Below, one piece after another: positions 7,445 through 17,800 of a stretch of DNA of 46,814 nt (the stretch's first letter is position 1; each line of letters starts with the position of its first letter). A program made the translations under genes and the position numbers. The DNA comes from Bacteroidales bacterium (GTDB taxonomy: Bacteria > Bacteroidota > Bacteroidia > Bacteroidales > UBA3663), in assembly GCA_016286775.1 (NCBI GenBank), contig JAEEUA010000003.1, positions 1 to 46,814 on the forward strand, in the 5' to 3' direction. The notes beneath the pieces are model-generated. The model was not told the origin of the DNA. It saw nothing but the letters and a program-made list of their open reading frames with translations, and searched no databases.

Positions 7445-8236
7445 TCAAAAATTATCGCGCTCCTTGTCGAGATAATACTTGAAGGTGCCAACCGAGAGCT
7501 CGTCGCAAGCGGCTTCGTCACAAACAACGATGGCAGCAGGATGAGTCTGGAGCATGGAAGCCGTCCACTTGTGGCTGACATTTCCATCGACGATGTGCTT
7601 GAGTGCACGTGCCTTGTGATGGCCATTGCAAACGAGGAGAACCTCCTTGGCAGCCATTACAGTGCCGATACCTACGGTAAGAGCCTTCTTGGGAACGAGG
7701 TTGATATCGTTGTCGAAGAAACGGGAATTGGCGATGATAGTGTCGGTGGTGAGCGTCTCGACATGGGTAAGGCCACTCAGAGAGGAACCTGGTTCGTTGA
7801 ATGCCAGATGTCCATCAGGGCCGACACCTCCCATAAAGAGGTTGATACCGCCAGCAGCTGCAATGGCCTTTTCGTAGTTGGCGCACTCAGCATCCAGGTC
7901 CTCGGCGTTGCCGTTGAGGATATGAACATTCTCGGGCTTGATATCGATGTGGCTGAAGAAGTTCTTCCACATGAAGCTGTGATAAGACTCCGGATGATCC
8001 TCGGGGATACGGACATACTCGTCCATATTGAAGGTTATGACATTCTGGAAAGAAATCTCACCTGCTTCATACTTCCTGATGAGTTCGCGGTAAAGACCGA
8101 TAGGAGAAGAACCTGTAGGACAACCAAGCACGAAAGGACGTTCGGGTGTCGGGTTGAAATCGAGAATGCGCTTAGCCACATAATTGGCGGCCCACTTGGA
8201 CATCTCGTCGTAATCTGGACGAATAATAACTCGCAT
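7445..8236 (-). CDS. nagB: Glucosamine-6-phosphate deaminase
   Basis: This 263-residue enzyme converts glucosamine 6-phosphate to fructose 6-phosphate and ammonia in amino-sugar catabolism. Active-site positions fall exactly at the E. coli numbering: D72 in FNMDEYV, and D141, H143 and E148 in GVGPDGHLAFNEPG. The phosphate-binding loop GCPTGSSPIGLY is at 38-49. Length is normal. It is a single-gene unit with its own terminator at 7222-7245. In an upstream AT-rich region, CAAAAATA at 8298-8305 reads on the minus strand as a TAnnTTTG promoter -7 box, and a palindromic ATGCAT cluster at 8324-8345 could be an operator (weak inference). Confidence 0.97.
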   Translation of the reverse strand: MRVIIRPDYDEMSKWAANYVAKRILDFNPTPERPFVLGCPTGSSPIGLYRELIRKYEAGEISFQNVITFNMDEYVRIPEDHPESYHSFMWKNFFSHIDIKPENVHILNGNAEDLDAECANYEKAIAAAGGINLFMGGVGPDGHLAFNEPGSSLSGLTHVETLTTDTIIANSRFFDNDINLVPKKALTVGIGTVMAAKEVLLVCNGHHKARALKHIVDGNVSHKWTASMLQTHPAAIVVCDEAACDELSVGTFKYYLDKERDNF

Positions 8237-8457
8237 GGATTTGTAGTTTTAAATTGAATATAATAAAATATCTCTATAGTTTTTGGAAAATAACGCGCAA
8301 AAATACATTTTTTTACGTTTTTTCATGCATGCAAAATGCATTTTTTTACCAAGAATTTAAAATGAATGCTGAAAGATGCGGTTTTTTGTTATGTAGATTT
8401 TCCAAAATAAAACAATGAAGCGGGCATCTCAGCATCCAGGCAGGATGAGCGTTCACG

Positions 8458-8487
8458 AAAAAAGGTCGCCAGAAAACTGACGACCTT
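8458..8487 (-). terminator. Rho-independent terminator of the TPR protein / small peptide unit
   Basis: AAGGTCG-C-CAG (8462-8472) pairs with CTG-A-CGACCTT (8477-8487) around a 4-base loop. On the minus strand the stem is followed by TTTTTT. It lies 20 bp past the stop codon of the 50-residue peptide gene. Confidence 0.8.
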
Positions 8488-8507
8488 CGGTTCAGGTTCG
8501 GAAAGAA

Positions 8508-8660
8508 CTACCAGTCCTTCCAATCTTTGCCGCGTTGGGGTGCAAGTGACGGTTTGTCGGGATTGGCAGGATCATCAAATATCAGAGGATCGGATGTCAC
8601 AATCACATCGCACGAGCGAACACGGTTGAAACGAATACTTGGTTTGTAATATTTCTTCAT
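8508..8660 (-). CDS. Small 50-residue protein, MKK-Y-P family (unknown function)
   Basis: ATG at 8660 to TAG at 8508 gives 50 residues starting MKKYYKPSIRFNRVRSCD and ending QRGKDWKDW. It begins 10 bp downstream of the stop codon of the secreted TPR gene and is followed by a strong terminator, so it is almost certainly the last gene of that transcript. It shares features with the small protein at 39440-39610: an MKK start, an aromatic-x-(K/R)-P step near residue 5-9, a (V/C)TS step near the middle, and an RGK-x-W acidic or aromatic end. There is no hydrophobic signal segment. Function is unknown; a precursor-like or regulatory peptide is possible. Short length keeps confidence moderate. Confidence 0.7.
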   Translation of the reverse strand: MKKYYKPSIRFNRVRSCDVIVTSDPLIFDDPANPDKPSLAPQRGKDWKDW

Positions 8661-8670
8661 ATATAATTAA

Positions 8671-10137
8671 TTACTGGCACTGGATCGTAACAGTAACGCC
8701 CATCCAACCGCCCAGCGTATGTGTCTGACCAGGAGTCTTGCCAGCCTGCATGAAGAGGTCACCCTTAGCAGGGAAAGCAGCCTTGTAAGAACCGCAGGTA
8801 CGCTGATAAGCAGCACGCTTCTCGTCGCTGGAAGCATGAGCAATGGCCTGCTGCATCTCGTTGTAGGCAGCCACGAAGACAAGGCTCTTGAGAGCGGGCT
8901 TCTCTTCGCCACAGCTGCCGGCCGAAGAGGCATACATATTGGCGATCATCACATGTGGCGTATCCTGATCGGGATCGATGCTGAGTGAACGACGGAGGAC
9001 TTCGCGAGCCTTAGCCTTCTGGCCTTCCTGCTGATAGATAGCGGCCTCGTACATCAGGATTTCAGTCTTGTCGTCGGGCTGGATGGCATGGCTAAGAGCC
9101 TCGTCATAGTACTGGAGGGCACGGTCGTAATCCTTGGCCTTGAGGGCAGCCTTGGCAAGACCCTTGGCAGCTTCCATAGAAGGCTTGATCTGATAAGAAT
9201 AGTCGGCAACATGGGTGTAGAGGTCCGTTTCACGACCTTCAGCACTGCGACCGAGCAGCTTGGAAACATTGGTCAGGAAGGCGAGATCGCTCTTCTTCTC
9301 CTCGACCTGGGGAGCAAAGATTTCAACGAGGGTGTTGACATCGGCATAACCAGACTGAGCGAACATGGAGGTAAGACCCATCTTGTTGTCACGGGCACCC
9401 TTCATCAGGCCCTTGGTAACCTCAGCGGCACGGTAGAGCTTGGCAGTGTCCTGTCCGGCAACGCGAGCTGCAACGAGCTTGGTGGTATCGTCGGTATAAC
9501 GAAGCACATAGCGGTCGAGAGCCTCATCGAGGTACTCGGTTGACTTCATGTAGTCCTCGATGTACTGATTCTTGTCCTGCTGGCCAGACTTGGCAAGCTT
9601 CAAGGAATTGGTGCACCACTGGGAGATATAATAAGGCTGCGCACCACCACGGAACTCGTTGAGGACCTCGGTATAGCGGTCATATACACCCTTGTCGGTA
9701 GCATCCAGGTCATACTTCTTGAAGTAGTCGATCTTCTTCAGCTTAATAGCTTCAGCAGGAACGGTCTTGGTGGCAAAACCATTGGCAATACGGTCGTCGC
9801 AAAGCTTCTGGAGCTCCTTGGCAAAACGCTCCTGATCGGCAGTGTTTCCGCCCTTCTGAGCCTGGTCACACTTGGCGACAAGAATCTTCTCACCATTGAG
9901 GTAGAGAGCGAGGTTGAAGTTAGGAACAGCGTCATAGAGGGCCTTCCAGGGCTCGTAAGCCTCGAGGGGCTTGGCAGGTCCAGACTTTGGGAAATAGTCA
10001 TTGTAGAGTGAATTGTTGGTGCCGGCAGTTTCACCGTTGGCACACATCACTTCCAGCATCTCAGGGGTCTGAGCAGAGAGAGCGGTAACTGCCATGGAAA
10101 GGGCAGCGCCGAGGAAAGTTTTGAAAGAGGTTTTCAT
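8671..10137 (-). CDS. Secreted TPR-repeat protein (unknown function)
   Basis: This 488-residue protein has a clear signal peptide (MKTSFKTFLGAALSMAVTALSAQ). The mid and C-terminal part is helical, with TPR-like units such as AKAALKAKDYDRALQYYDEALSHAIQPDDKTEILMY (about 330-365) and AAIYQQEGQKAKAREVLRRSLSIDPD. The C-terminal region ends in a Gly- and Thr-rich segment (HTLGGWMGVTVTIQCQ) that is unlike a TPR and may be an exposed tail. It is probably periplasmic. A 50-residue peptide gene follows 10 bp downstream, and a FadL-like barrel gene lies 112 bp upstream in the same direction. No specific family recognised beyond TPR. Confidence 0.85.
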   Translation of the reverse strand: MKTSFKTFLGAALSMAVTALSAQTPEMLEVMCANGETAGTNNSLYNDYFPKSGPAKPLEAYEPWKALYDAVPNFNLALYLNGEKILVAKCDQAQKGGNTADQERFAKELQKLCDDRIANGFATKTVPAEAIKLKKIDYFKKYDLDATDKGVYDRYTEVLNEFRGGAQPYYISQWCTNSLKLAKSGQQDKNQYIEDYMKSTEYLDEALDRYVLRYTDDTTKLVAARVAGQDTAKLYRAAEVTKGLMKGARDNKMGLTSMFAQSGYADVNTLVEIFAPQVEEKKSDLAFLTNVSKLLGRSAEGRETDLYTHVADYSYQIKPSMEAAKGLAKAALKAKDYDRALQYYDEALSHAIQPDDKTEILMYEAAIYQQEGQKAKAREVLRRSLSIDPDQDTPHVMIANMYASSAGSCGEEKPALKSLVFVAAYNEMQQAIAHASSDEKRAAYQRTCGSYKAAFPAKGDLFMQAGKTPGQTHTLGGWMGVTVTIQCQ

Positions 10138-10249
10138 TGTACTTTTGGTGTTTTATGTTAGTGATTATAGTTATGTTTTTTCGCGATTATGACCAAATGA
10201 CAACCAGATGGTTTAAAAGCCTAAAAGAGATACAACCGAGGAAAGACGG

Positions 10250-11557
10250 TTAACGGAGACGGCCTCTGAAGAACATCATCTCGTTGAATGTCAAGCCGAG
10301 ATTGATGGTGACATAGTTTTCCTTGACCATACTTCCGCCCTGGGGACGAACGGCAGAATAACCGACACCGAGATCGAAGGAAGACCTGCGATTGATCGGC
10401 ATACTCATACCCAGATTACCGCTGTATTCGCGTAGGGAATGACCATTGACCCGCAAGTAGTTCGACTTGACACTGGCACCTGCCCGATACCGGCAAATCT
10501 TGAGATACCGGTTGGTCATCACCTTGGGCTGGTATTCGATACCTGCTGCAATACGGGTGGTATTGTTGAACACGCCATCCTCGGCCACCAGTTCGGTATT
10601 CAGTCCCGTCACATCGTTCCACATGGTTTTCTCGAATTCGGCTGCCACCGTAAGCTTACGAGCTATGTTGTAGCTGACACCTACGCCCCACCTCATGGGC
10701 AGTTTGACGGCGCTGCGATAACGCTCGTTGCGCGAAACGGTATCGGCGCTGAACTTGAGCGACTCCGTATCGACACTCAAATTGAGCCTTGGCGTAAAGG
10801 TGGCACCTACCGTGACACTGTGGATGGCCTTGAAACGCTGGGTATATTGGGCACCCAACTGGAGATGAAGACCACGAACACTGGCTTCGTAGGAGAGGTG
10901 AGTACTGGTGGCCTGGCTGGAAGTATTCAGACTACCATCGTGTTCGATAGTACCGAAAAGCCAACCGGTATTGACTCCCAGATTGAAGTCGATCTGCTTG
11001 TTATGAAAGGCACGCCATCCCACTCCAAGCATAAAATTATTGATGCCGCCCAAACCCTGATGCAGGCTCGAATAGGTCAGGGTATCATGACGGACTGTAG
11101 CAGAATGAACAGCAATGTCGTCGGAAGTGCCGTAATAATAGCCCACCATGCTGTAGGGGGTGAAGGAAAGCGACATGGCGAAATTCCTCCATAAAGGCAT
11201 CTGGAACGACATATAGCTGAAACCCGCATCCCACTTGCTGGAACTTGCTCCTGCCTCGGAATAATTTCCGTACTGGGCATCGAGGCCAACCGAGAAAATC
11301 ATCGTGAGTGTGTCGATGGCAGTTAGCGAGGCCGGATTAGCAAGGGAGGTGTACTGGTTACTACGAATAGCGATTCCCACATCACCCATGCTTCGTGTAA
11401 CTGTATTGCCCAACGAACCGAGGCGTCCATAGCCGTACCGGTTATAAGGCGAAGAAGTGAGGTTGCTTGTATTCATATTCTGCGCCACCAAAGGCATCGA
11501 GATCATAGCTACGAGAACCATGAAGAAAATGGTGGCAACGAGGCGCTGTAAATTCAT
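10250..11557 (-). CDS. Outer-membrane beta-barrel protein, FadL/PorV-like
   Basis: This 435-residue protein starts with a signal peptide (LVATIFFMVLVAMISMPLVAQ). Its first mature part is SSPYNRYGYGRLGSLGNTVTRSMGDVGIA, then SLANPASLTAIDTLT; a 'NPA' step after a conserved gly-rich plug is typical of the FadL/OmpP1 and PorV barrels of Bacteroidetes. The rest is alternating hydrophobic and polar beta strands, ending NLGLTFNEMMFFRGRLR. It probably transports a hydrophobic compound or helps surface display. It has its own promoter (11584-11614) and lies downstream of the terminator of the five-gene envelope operon. Exact role unknown. Confidence 0.8.
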   Translation of the reverse strand: MNLQRLVATIFFMVLVAMISMPLVAQNMNTSNLTSSPYNRYGYGRLGSLGNTVTRSMGDVGIAIRSNQYTSLANPASLTAIDTLTMIFSVGLDAQYGNYSEAGASSSKWDAGFSYMSFQMPLWRNFAMSLSFTPYSMVGYYYGTSDDIAVHSATVRHDTLTYSSLHQGLGGINNFMLGVGWRAFHNKQIDFNLGVNTGWLFGTIEHDGSLNTSSQATSTHLSYEASVRGLHLQLGAQYTQRFKAIHSVTVGATFTPRLNLSVDTESLKFSADTVSRNERYRSAVKLPMRWGVGVSYNIARKLTVAAEFEKTMWNDVTGLNTELVAEDGVFNNTTRIAAGIEYQPKVMTNRYLKICRYRAGASVKSNYLRVNGHSLREYSGNLGMSMPINRRSSFDLGVGYSAVRPQGGSMVKENYVTINLGLTFNEMMFFRGRLR

Positions 11558-11583
11558 TTCTGTTATCGATATATTTCGAGGGG

Positions 11584-11614
11584 CAAAGATACAATATTTT
11601 ATTGAATAAACAAA
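11584..11614 (-). promoter_or_regulatory. Bacteroidales-type promoter of the FadL-like gene
   Basis: On the minus strand TTTG (11611-11614) is followed after 19 bases by TATCTTTG (11584-11591), matching the TTTG / TAnnTTTG consensus. It lies 27 bp upstream of the start codon. Confidence 0.75.
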
Positions 11615-11721
11615 ACTTTTTTGGTTTTTTTATACAAAAAGAAGATTATTTTATGCCTTGTCGTGCTTTTTTGCCATGAAGAGAGGAAGATGAGGGGAAA
11701 TTCAGACCCGTATAAAGAAAG

Positions 11722-11754
11722 CGATGATGGACAGAAAGAGACTGTCCATCATCG
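11722..11754 (-). terminator. Strong hairpin terminating the envelope operon
   Basis: A perfect 13-bp stem: CGATGATGGACAG (11722-11734) pairs with CTGTCCATCATCG (11742-11754), with a 7-base loop. It begins 7 bp past the last gene of the operon (minus strand) and is followed by a T-rich stretch (CTTTCTTTATA). Confidence 0.75.
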
Positions 11755-11760
11755 GCTATT

Positions 11761-14700
11761 TCAGAAACTGTACTTCAAACCGGCATACGACAATGCATGG
11801 AAGTTATGCTCGCCGTCAGGAGCCAGATACGGGTCGTTCACCAGGAAGAGCATACGCTGTTCGAAGAACAGTCCGAGATGACGCGTGAGCAGATAATTGA
11901 CATGCAAACCCGCTTGCAAGCCCAAGTTGGCATCGGTCATACGGGTATATTGCCAGGACTTTGATTCGTTGTCATAGGAGCGCTTGTTGTAATCCAAGCT
12001 ATGCACACCAATATTGAAACCGACGTATGGTCGAACAGAGAGACGGGAAATGAGCTTCTGCTTGGCGGGATTAGCCACCTGCTCCGTTTCTTCCTCCTCT
12101 GCTGAACGGGATTTCAGCAGAAGGTTCGTCAGGTCAAGCATATAATCGGCAGAAATAGAATTATAGTTGATTTCCTCCCTCCTGCTCGAAGTCTGTGAAC
12201 TCTTCGCAAAATCGTATCCGACACGCAAGCTGTTGACATCGTCAAAGTCATACCCGACGGCGACAGACACACCCGCTTTCTCGGCATCGAACCAGGAACC
12301 GGCAAGCTGTACACTCCAATTATTCAGATAACGGAGCGCACCCGGAAGATTGTCGAATTCGGAGCCATACATATCGATGGAGCCGTAGGTGCCCGTCTGG
12401 CCCTTGTTCCAAAGCTTGATCGAAGGCAGCTCATAGTGAATACCCGCAGCGGCACTCCAGATGGGAGCCTTTCCGCGCATCTTACCAGCCTTGGCAAAAT
12501 GTACCTGTATGCGGCTCTCGACAGTAGCCCAGAACGGAGTCCTGCCGATACGACGACGCAGCTGCGTAGCGCCGGTGAGACCACTATAGGGACAATCCGC
12601 GAACGTATTGTAGGTGAACTCTCCACCACCCTGCAAGGTCCAGACCCAGCCCTGCTCATGGCTGCGAGTCCACAGCATGCCCAAGGCATCAGCGACAACT
12701 TCTCCACGGATGCCATAAAGCCGGTGTATCATGCTCTCGTCGTTAGGAGAGGCATTCTGCTGGAACAATGTGGCCTGAATACCCAGATTTCGCGAAAAAG
12801 AACGACCAAACGTGAGGTTGAAGAGGCCGCTCGGAACGGTAGAACGTGTAAAAGATTCGCCCGTTCCAATCTGCATTCCTCCGAGTACCTGGATATAGAA
12901 ATGAGGGGGATTGTCGGGAATGCCTTTCTTAATCAGATGACGTACCTGCGAACGGCGCTCTATCGTATAACCTATACCTGCCGACAGATTCCATTGATTG
13001 AAGTCATCAAGAGCATAGAGGTAGCGCGGTTCGATGAAGATCTCCGTGTTCGAATTGAGTCGGAATGAATTCTGGAAACCGAAATCGAAGGCAAAACTAT
13101 GAAGAGGATCGTCCTTAGAATAGGGGGAACTGGACAGTTTGGAAATCGAATAGACAGCTCCGACGAATGGTCGCAACGTAAACCTTCGATATTGGTCAAG
13201 TCCCATCCAGAAGTTCGTGACGTCAAACAGGTAGTCGAGACTTGTTTCACTCTGAAACTGAGGATATCCGCCACTCTCAGCCTTATGATAGACCACATGT
13301 TCCTTCAGACGCACCGAATGCAGATCGTTGAGACGCATGCCCAAACCCAATTCGGCTGAAGGGGCCAGATCCAACACATTGGAACGACTGATATTCGAAG
13401 CACGATCTACGCCAAAGGCCGTTTCGAAAAACACGTTCCAATTGTTCAGGAACAGGTTTCCGCCCTCCCCCTGCTTTCGCTCTTCCTCCTGACGCAGTTG
13501 AGCACTCCTGCGCCAGAATCCATACCGATCGTGCCGGCTTCGGTAGTATTCCAATCCGACAGAAGGCGTAATCACACTGGCACCATCGCCCGCAGAAGAA
13601 TAACGACCTTCCGCAACCAGTGCCGTATTCGAGTTGATGTAATACTTGAGCTGAGCGGCACCCGTCATTGCACTGAAGAAACCATCTTCGCGGTCCCACG
13701 TGCGTCCATTGCTGGAAGAGTACTTGCGTTCGTAACCCAATTCAGCACCACCAGAAAGCGTCATGCCAAGACGCTTGACAGAAATCTGGTCCCAAAGCGT
13801 AGCAACATTCAGCACTCCTTCCAAACGTCCGAAAGTCTGACGACGATTGTTATTTCGCTTGAACAGGAGCTGACGATCGGCAAAACCCACCTGATAACCC
13901 CAGGCCGGAGATACCCAATGACCGACATTCAGATTGAAGTGATATTCTGAAATGTCGTGGCGGTCGGTGAGTCCCTTCTCCTTGGCAAAGTTAAAGCCCA
14001 ACAGGTTCTGAACATACAAATTGTCATACCATACGGGACGAGACCATGCTGCAAACCACGGTGTTTCGCGAAGCGGGCCAGTCACCCTGACCAGCAGACC
14101 TGTTCTCACGCCAATGCCATCGTCAAAATCAGCACCATTCTGATAGTAGTCATAATCGGGATCGGAAACATAATAATAGGGTTCGACGAAAGCAGAAAGA
14201 TGCGGAGACAAGGTCTTGCGAACCTGTAGGCCCAGCTGCCCTTGCCAGACATTATGAGAGGTCCTGCCTTCGCTTTTCACCACGCCAAAGGAACCACCTG
14301 CAACGAGAAGATATTCCAGACTGCGGCCGGGGTTGAAACCAAACCAGGTATTGGTGAAGTTCCATAGATAATCCAGCGAGCCCATATAACGTTCGAGTTC
14401 AGAACTACTTGCAGGAATATCGCCACCAAAGTAGGAACCAGAGAGACGCAAAGCGTGCGACTTGCCGAAGTCCTTGATGATGCCAGCTCCTACGCCCTTT
14501 GCTTCAAAAGAAGAATACTTGCTCGGCGTAAATGGATATTGCGGCGACCAAAAACCAACCACCGACCAGCCTTGGAGCAGGCGGTTGCGATCGCTGAAGA
14601 AGGGTTTCTTGTCGGGTGATGTGTACCAATTGCGGATAAGCACAGAAGGCACATCCAGCTCAAAGCTATTGGAAGCAGACATGTCCGTGCGATCTTCGTC

Positions 14701-14829
14701 TTCAACATCCGGGACAGCGGCCGAGAGCGGCTGTCCCAAAGCACAAAGGGACAGTATGAGCAAAGCACATGCAAAGGCTTGGGAAAGACCTCCGATGGCA
14801 AAACGTATTTTTGTAAGAATCCGAAGCAT
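11761..14829 (-). CDS. Outer-membrane protein with tandem barrel-like units
   Basis: 1022 residues with an N-terminal signal segment (about 10-38). After an extended start the protein is almost entirely beta-strand-like and internally repeated with a period of about 380 residues. The motif LDYLWNFTNTWFGF (152-165) recurs as LDYLFDVTNFWMGL (531-544) and ADYMLDLTNLLLKS (894-907). FVEPYYYVSDPD (214) recurs as FIEPRYLYALDD (598) and FFEQRMLFLVND (988). A second unit type (GRLEG..LSGGAELGYERKYSS, about 334-371) recurs at about 704-743 (RGEV..LQGGGEFTYNTFA). This suggests an alternating a-b-a'-b'-a'' series of barrel-like units. It is the last gene of the five-gene envelope operon, 3 bp after the OmpA-like gene. 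Function unknown. Confidence 0.82.
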   Translation of the reverse strand: MLRILTKIRFAIGGLSQAFACALLILSLCALGQPLSAAVPDVEDEDRTDMSASNSFELDVPSVLIRNWYTSPDKKPFFSDRNRLLQGWSVVGFWSPQYPFTPSKYSSFEAKGVGAGIIKDFGKSHALRLSGSYFGGDIPASSSELERYMGSLDYLWNFTNTWFGFNPGRSLEYLLVAGGSFGVVKSEGRTSHNVWQGQLGLQVRKTLSPHLSAFVEPYYYVSDPDYDYYQNGADFDDGIGVRTGLLVRVTGPLRETPWFAAWSRPVWYDNLYVQNLLGFNFAKEKGLTDRHDISEYHFNLNVGHWVSPAWGYQVGFADRQLLFKRNNNRRQTFGRLEGVLNVATLWDQISVKRLGMTLSGGAELGYERKYSSSNGRTWDREDGFFSAMTGAAQLKYYINSNTALVAEGRYSSAGDGASVITPSVGLEYYRSRHDRYGFWRRSAQLRQEEERKQGEGGNLFLNNWNVFFETAFGVDRASNISRSNVLDLAPSAELGLGMRLNDLHSVRLKEHVVYHKAESGGYPQFQSETSLDYLFDVTNFWMGLDQYRRFTLRPFVGAVYSISKLSSSPYSKDDPLHSFAFDFGFQNSFRLNSNTEIFIEPRYLYALDDFNQWNLSAGIGYTIERRSQVRHLIKKGIPDNPPHFYIQVLGGMQIGTGESFTRSTVPSGLFNLTFGRSFSRNLGIQATLFQQNASPNDESMIHRLYGIRGEVVADALGMLWTRSHEQGWVWTLQGGGEFTYNTFADCPYSGLTGATQLRRRIGRTPFWATVESRIQVHFAKAGKMRGKAPIWSAAAGIHYELPSIKLWNKGQTGTYGSIDMYGSEFDNLPGALRYLNNWSVQLAGSWFDAEKAGVSVAVGYDFDDVNSLRVGYDFAKSSQTSSRREEINYNSISADYMLDLTNLLLKSRSAEEEETEQVANPAKQKLISRLSVRPYVGFNIGVHSLDYNKRSYDNESKSWQYTRMTDANLGLQAGLHVNYLLTRHLGLFFEQRMLFLVNDPYLAPDGEHNFHALSYAGLKYSF

Positions 14830-14832
14830 ATT

Positions 14833-17800
14833 CTAATCTTTATAGGTGATGGAGATGAACTTCTCGACAGCCTCGAGGAAGATGTCTCGCTTCTCCTTGC
14901 GGCTTCTGGGAGTGCGATAGAAGTTGCGCACATAGCTATCGCCCTGAAGACGGGAGATATACGTAGGACGAGCATCGAGCTTGAAGAGCTGTACAAGGGC
15001 TTCGATGGCCAGGTTGAAGTTTTCGTCACGGTCCTCGCCGCCAATGCTCTCAGCCTGCCAGAGACGAGTGACGGCCGTGAAATAGAGCGCTGCCGGGTCG
15101 TCGGGATAACGTAGCTGAAGCTGCTTCAGGCTGTCTGCACATTGCTGGAGGATCTCGTGACAATTCTCCGAAGTCTGGAGTGCGTCAATCACTCCCTCAC
15201 ACTTGCGATACATATCGGCCATATTCGCAACATAGAAGTTGCGCAGGCTGGAACTACGCAGCAGGGCGAGGTGGTCGGGGTCGTCAAGGAAACGGCCCAT
15301 GTAGCTGTTCAGCAGAATCTCAAGCTGCTCGGGATGATACTTCTCGCGGAATCGATTCGAAAGCGTAGGCGTCTCGTTCAGGATATCCAGGAGTGTATAG
15401 GCCTGATCGATGGCCTCAGGTGTTCCCACGTTGTAGAGGGTCACGATCTGGTTATAGAGGATAGCATCGAGGTTGATGAACTTCACAGGCACATCATAAT
15501 CGCTCTGCATATAGCAGGCAAAGTTGCCCTGGAAGAGCTCGGGATTGATGAACGGCGCCAGGATATCGGGATTGAAACGTCCATGTCGCAGACTGTCGAG
15601 TGCCAGGAAATTGGCAGCGATAGGCAGCACCAGTCCAAAGCTGTTCGAAGGATGCTGGTCGGTGGTGAAGCGACGAACATCGGAAGCGCGTGCCTTGAGC
15701 AAGGCCTTGGCTACCATGCCCTTCTCTTCGTAGGTGGTGAGCTTGGAGGTGAGAATCCAATAATAGTAGTCCGGCGGGAAGTTGTCATAGCGCTTAGCGG
15801 CACGGAACTCGTCAATGATCATTGCCTCCGAAGCCTCAAACACAGCCTTGTAGCTGAAGGTTACCTGAGCTTCACGCAATTTGTCGAGAGCAGTCTCGAT
15901 GACGGGATCACGATGACGAGAACTGAATCCGATCTGATCCTGCTGCGCCTTCATGCTATAGGGATTCATTTCGATTGCATTGCGTATGCGACGAGCCGTA
16001 GCGGCATGCTCGGGCTGTTCTGCCTCGATAAGGTCGGCCACAGCGCTCCAGGGTGCAATTGAGTCACGGATGATATGGAAATTGGCATGCTTCAAATCGT
16101 CTCCACCCATAGACCGCAGGTGATTGAGAATGCTCAAGCTGCGCTGGCGCGAAAGCTCCAGATTCAGGCGATGCCCACCTTCCGGTGACGAAATGCCGAC
16201 AATACCCACCTGTTGGATTCGCTGATACTGGTCATGGGTAATTTCGTAGGCCTTTTGTACCAGGCTGTCCATCTGGGCACGATTATTGCCCAAATCAAGA
16301 TTGAGCTCGGTGCTCAGCAACTCGAAACTCAATGCAAGGCTGAAGGTGGCATCGATGAGTTCGCCACGTGCTCGAGGCTTGAAGCTTACCAGACGATCGG
16401 TAGTAATGTTGCGACGAGGAGGGCAGTCGAATTCTGCATTCTGCGTCGAAATGTTCAGGAACTGCAAGGGCATCTGGCGTTCACAGCCACACTCGACCGT
16501 TGACATCGTATCGGCATGAATGAAGTCATGCAGATAACTGATATGGCGCAACTGATAATAACGCGAGGGATCGGGCATGCGCCAACGATAGGAAACCACC
16601 GTATCGACCGGTTCCATCGTAAGCAGGATCGGCTTGGCAGATTCCTGCAGCGTGTCGCGGTGTTCGATGCGCACACGGCGGCTTTCGCCAGGCACAGGAT
16701 AAAGGTTCATCTGATTCTGACGGCTGACATATCCTTCGACGAGGTCACGTTCGGAGGTAATGACATGATGATCGGCAATGACATGTCCGGAATCCACATA
16801 CGCCTGAAAATCGCTGAAGACATCAAAGGGCGTATTGGCGATGTAAGCCTGTACCGTGTCATCGGGCGTTACTTCCAGGGGAATCCAGGGTGCAGACCGA
16901 CGGACACGGTCACGTATCCGGTCGAAGGTGCGATAACGCAGGACGAGTTTCCACAAGGGCTGAGGAATCAGGAAAAGCATCGAATCGGGATCAACCTCGC
17001 GATACTCTACCCAATTGCGCATCTCTTCCATCTGGCTGACGGTATTGACACGATAATGCTCAAGCGTATCGCGCAAAAGATTGCCACGGGTACGACGATA
17101 AAGCTGTCGCTGGAAGTCTTCGCCTGCATAGACAAAGGGACGCAGACGATAGCTGAGATTCTCGCCACGCGCAGCAATATCGAGATACTTGGCAGCCATA
17201 TCGGAAAGCATGGGCTCGTTCTCGAAATCGGATTTGGCGACCTGCAGGTCACTCTCGAAATTGCAGGTATTGACCACACGGTCGATGACCAGTCGCTGGT
17301 CCTTCGGACCCTGGATATGGAAATTCTCGTTGAACGTCAGCCAGGTGCCATCGCTCGATGCAATGCCATGCTGGCGACGGAAATGGGTGCGCTGACGTGT
17401 CGTCTCGACATTGGTCAGCTCCGTACGATTCTTATAGTAGATAGGACAATTGGCCTCATCGCCATCATACTTGGTGATTGACTCGGTGAGTACCACTATT
17501 TCGAAGGCGCCACCATCCTGTGGATGCAGGAGGAGAGCTACGGAATACGCCCCGCGATCATCGCTCATCATGTCATTCCAGTAATCCACAGCCTCCGGAT
17601 ACTGCTTGTAGATTTCGCGTGCAATCTCGTTGACATCAGACAACTCGTAAGCATTGGCGTGACGATGGAGCAACCATCCGCGCTGACGATATTCGTTGAC
17701 AAAAGCCGACACAAGGTCGCGATGTCGTTGTGCATTCGACTTGCTCCACATGACGATAGAGTCCGCGCAGACCTCATTGGTTACGAAGACATCGAGATCG

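Noticed and set aside
8324-8345. ATGCAT palindromes upstream of nagB as a definite operator
   Set aside because: Only a short AT-rich palindrome cluster; no second site in the window and no regulator gene nearby to support it.
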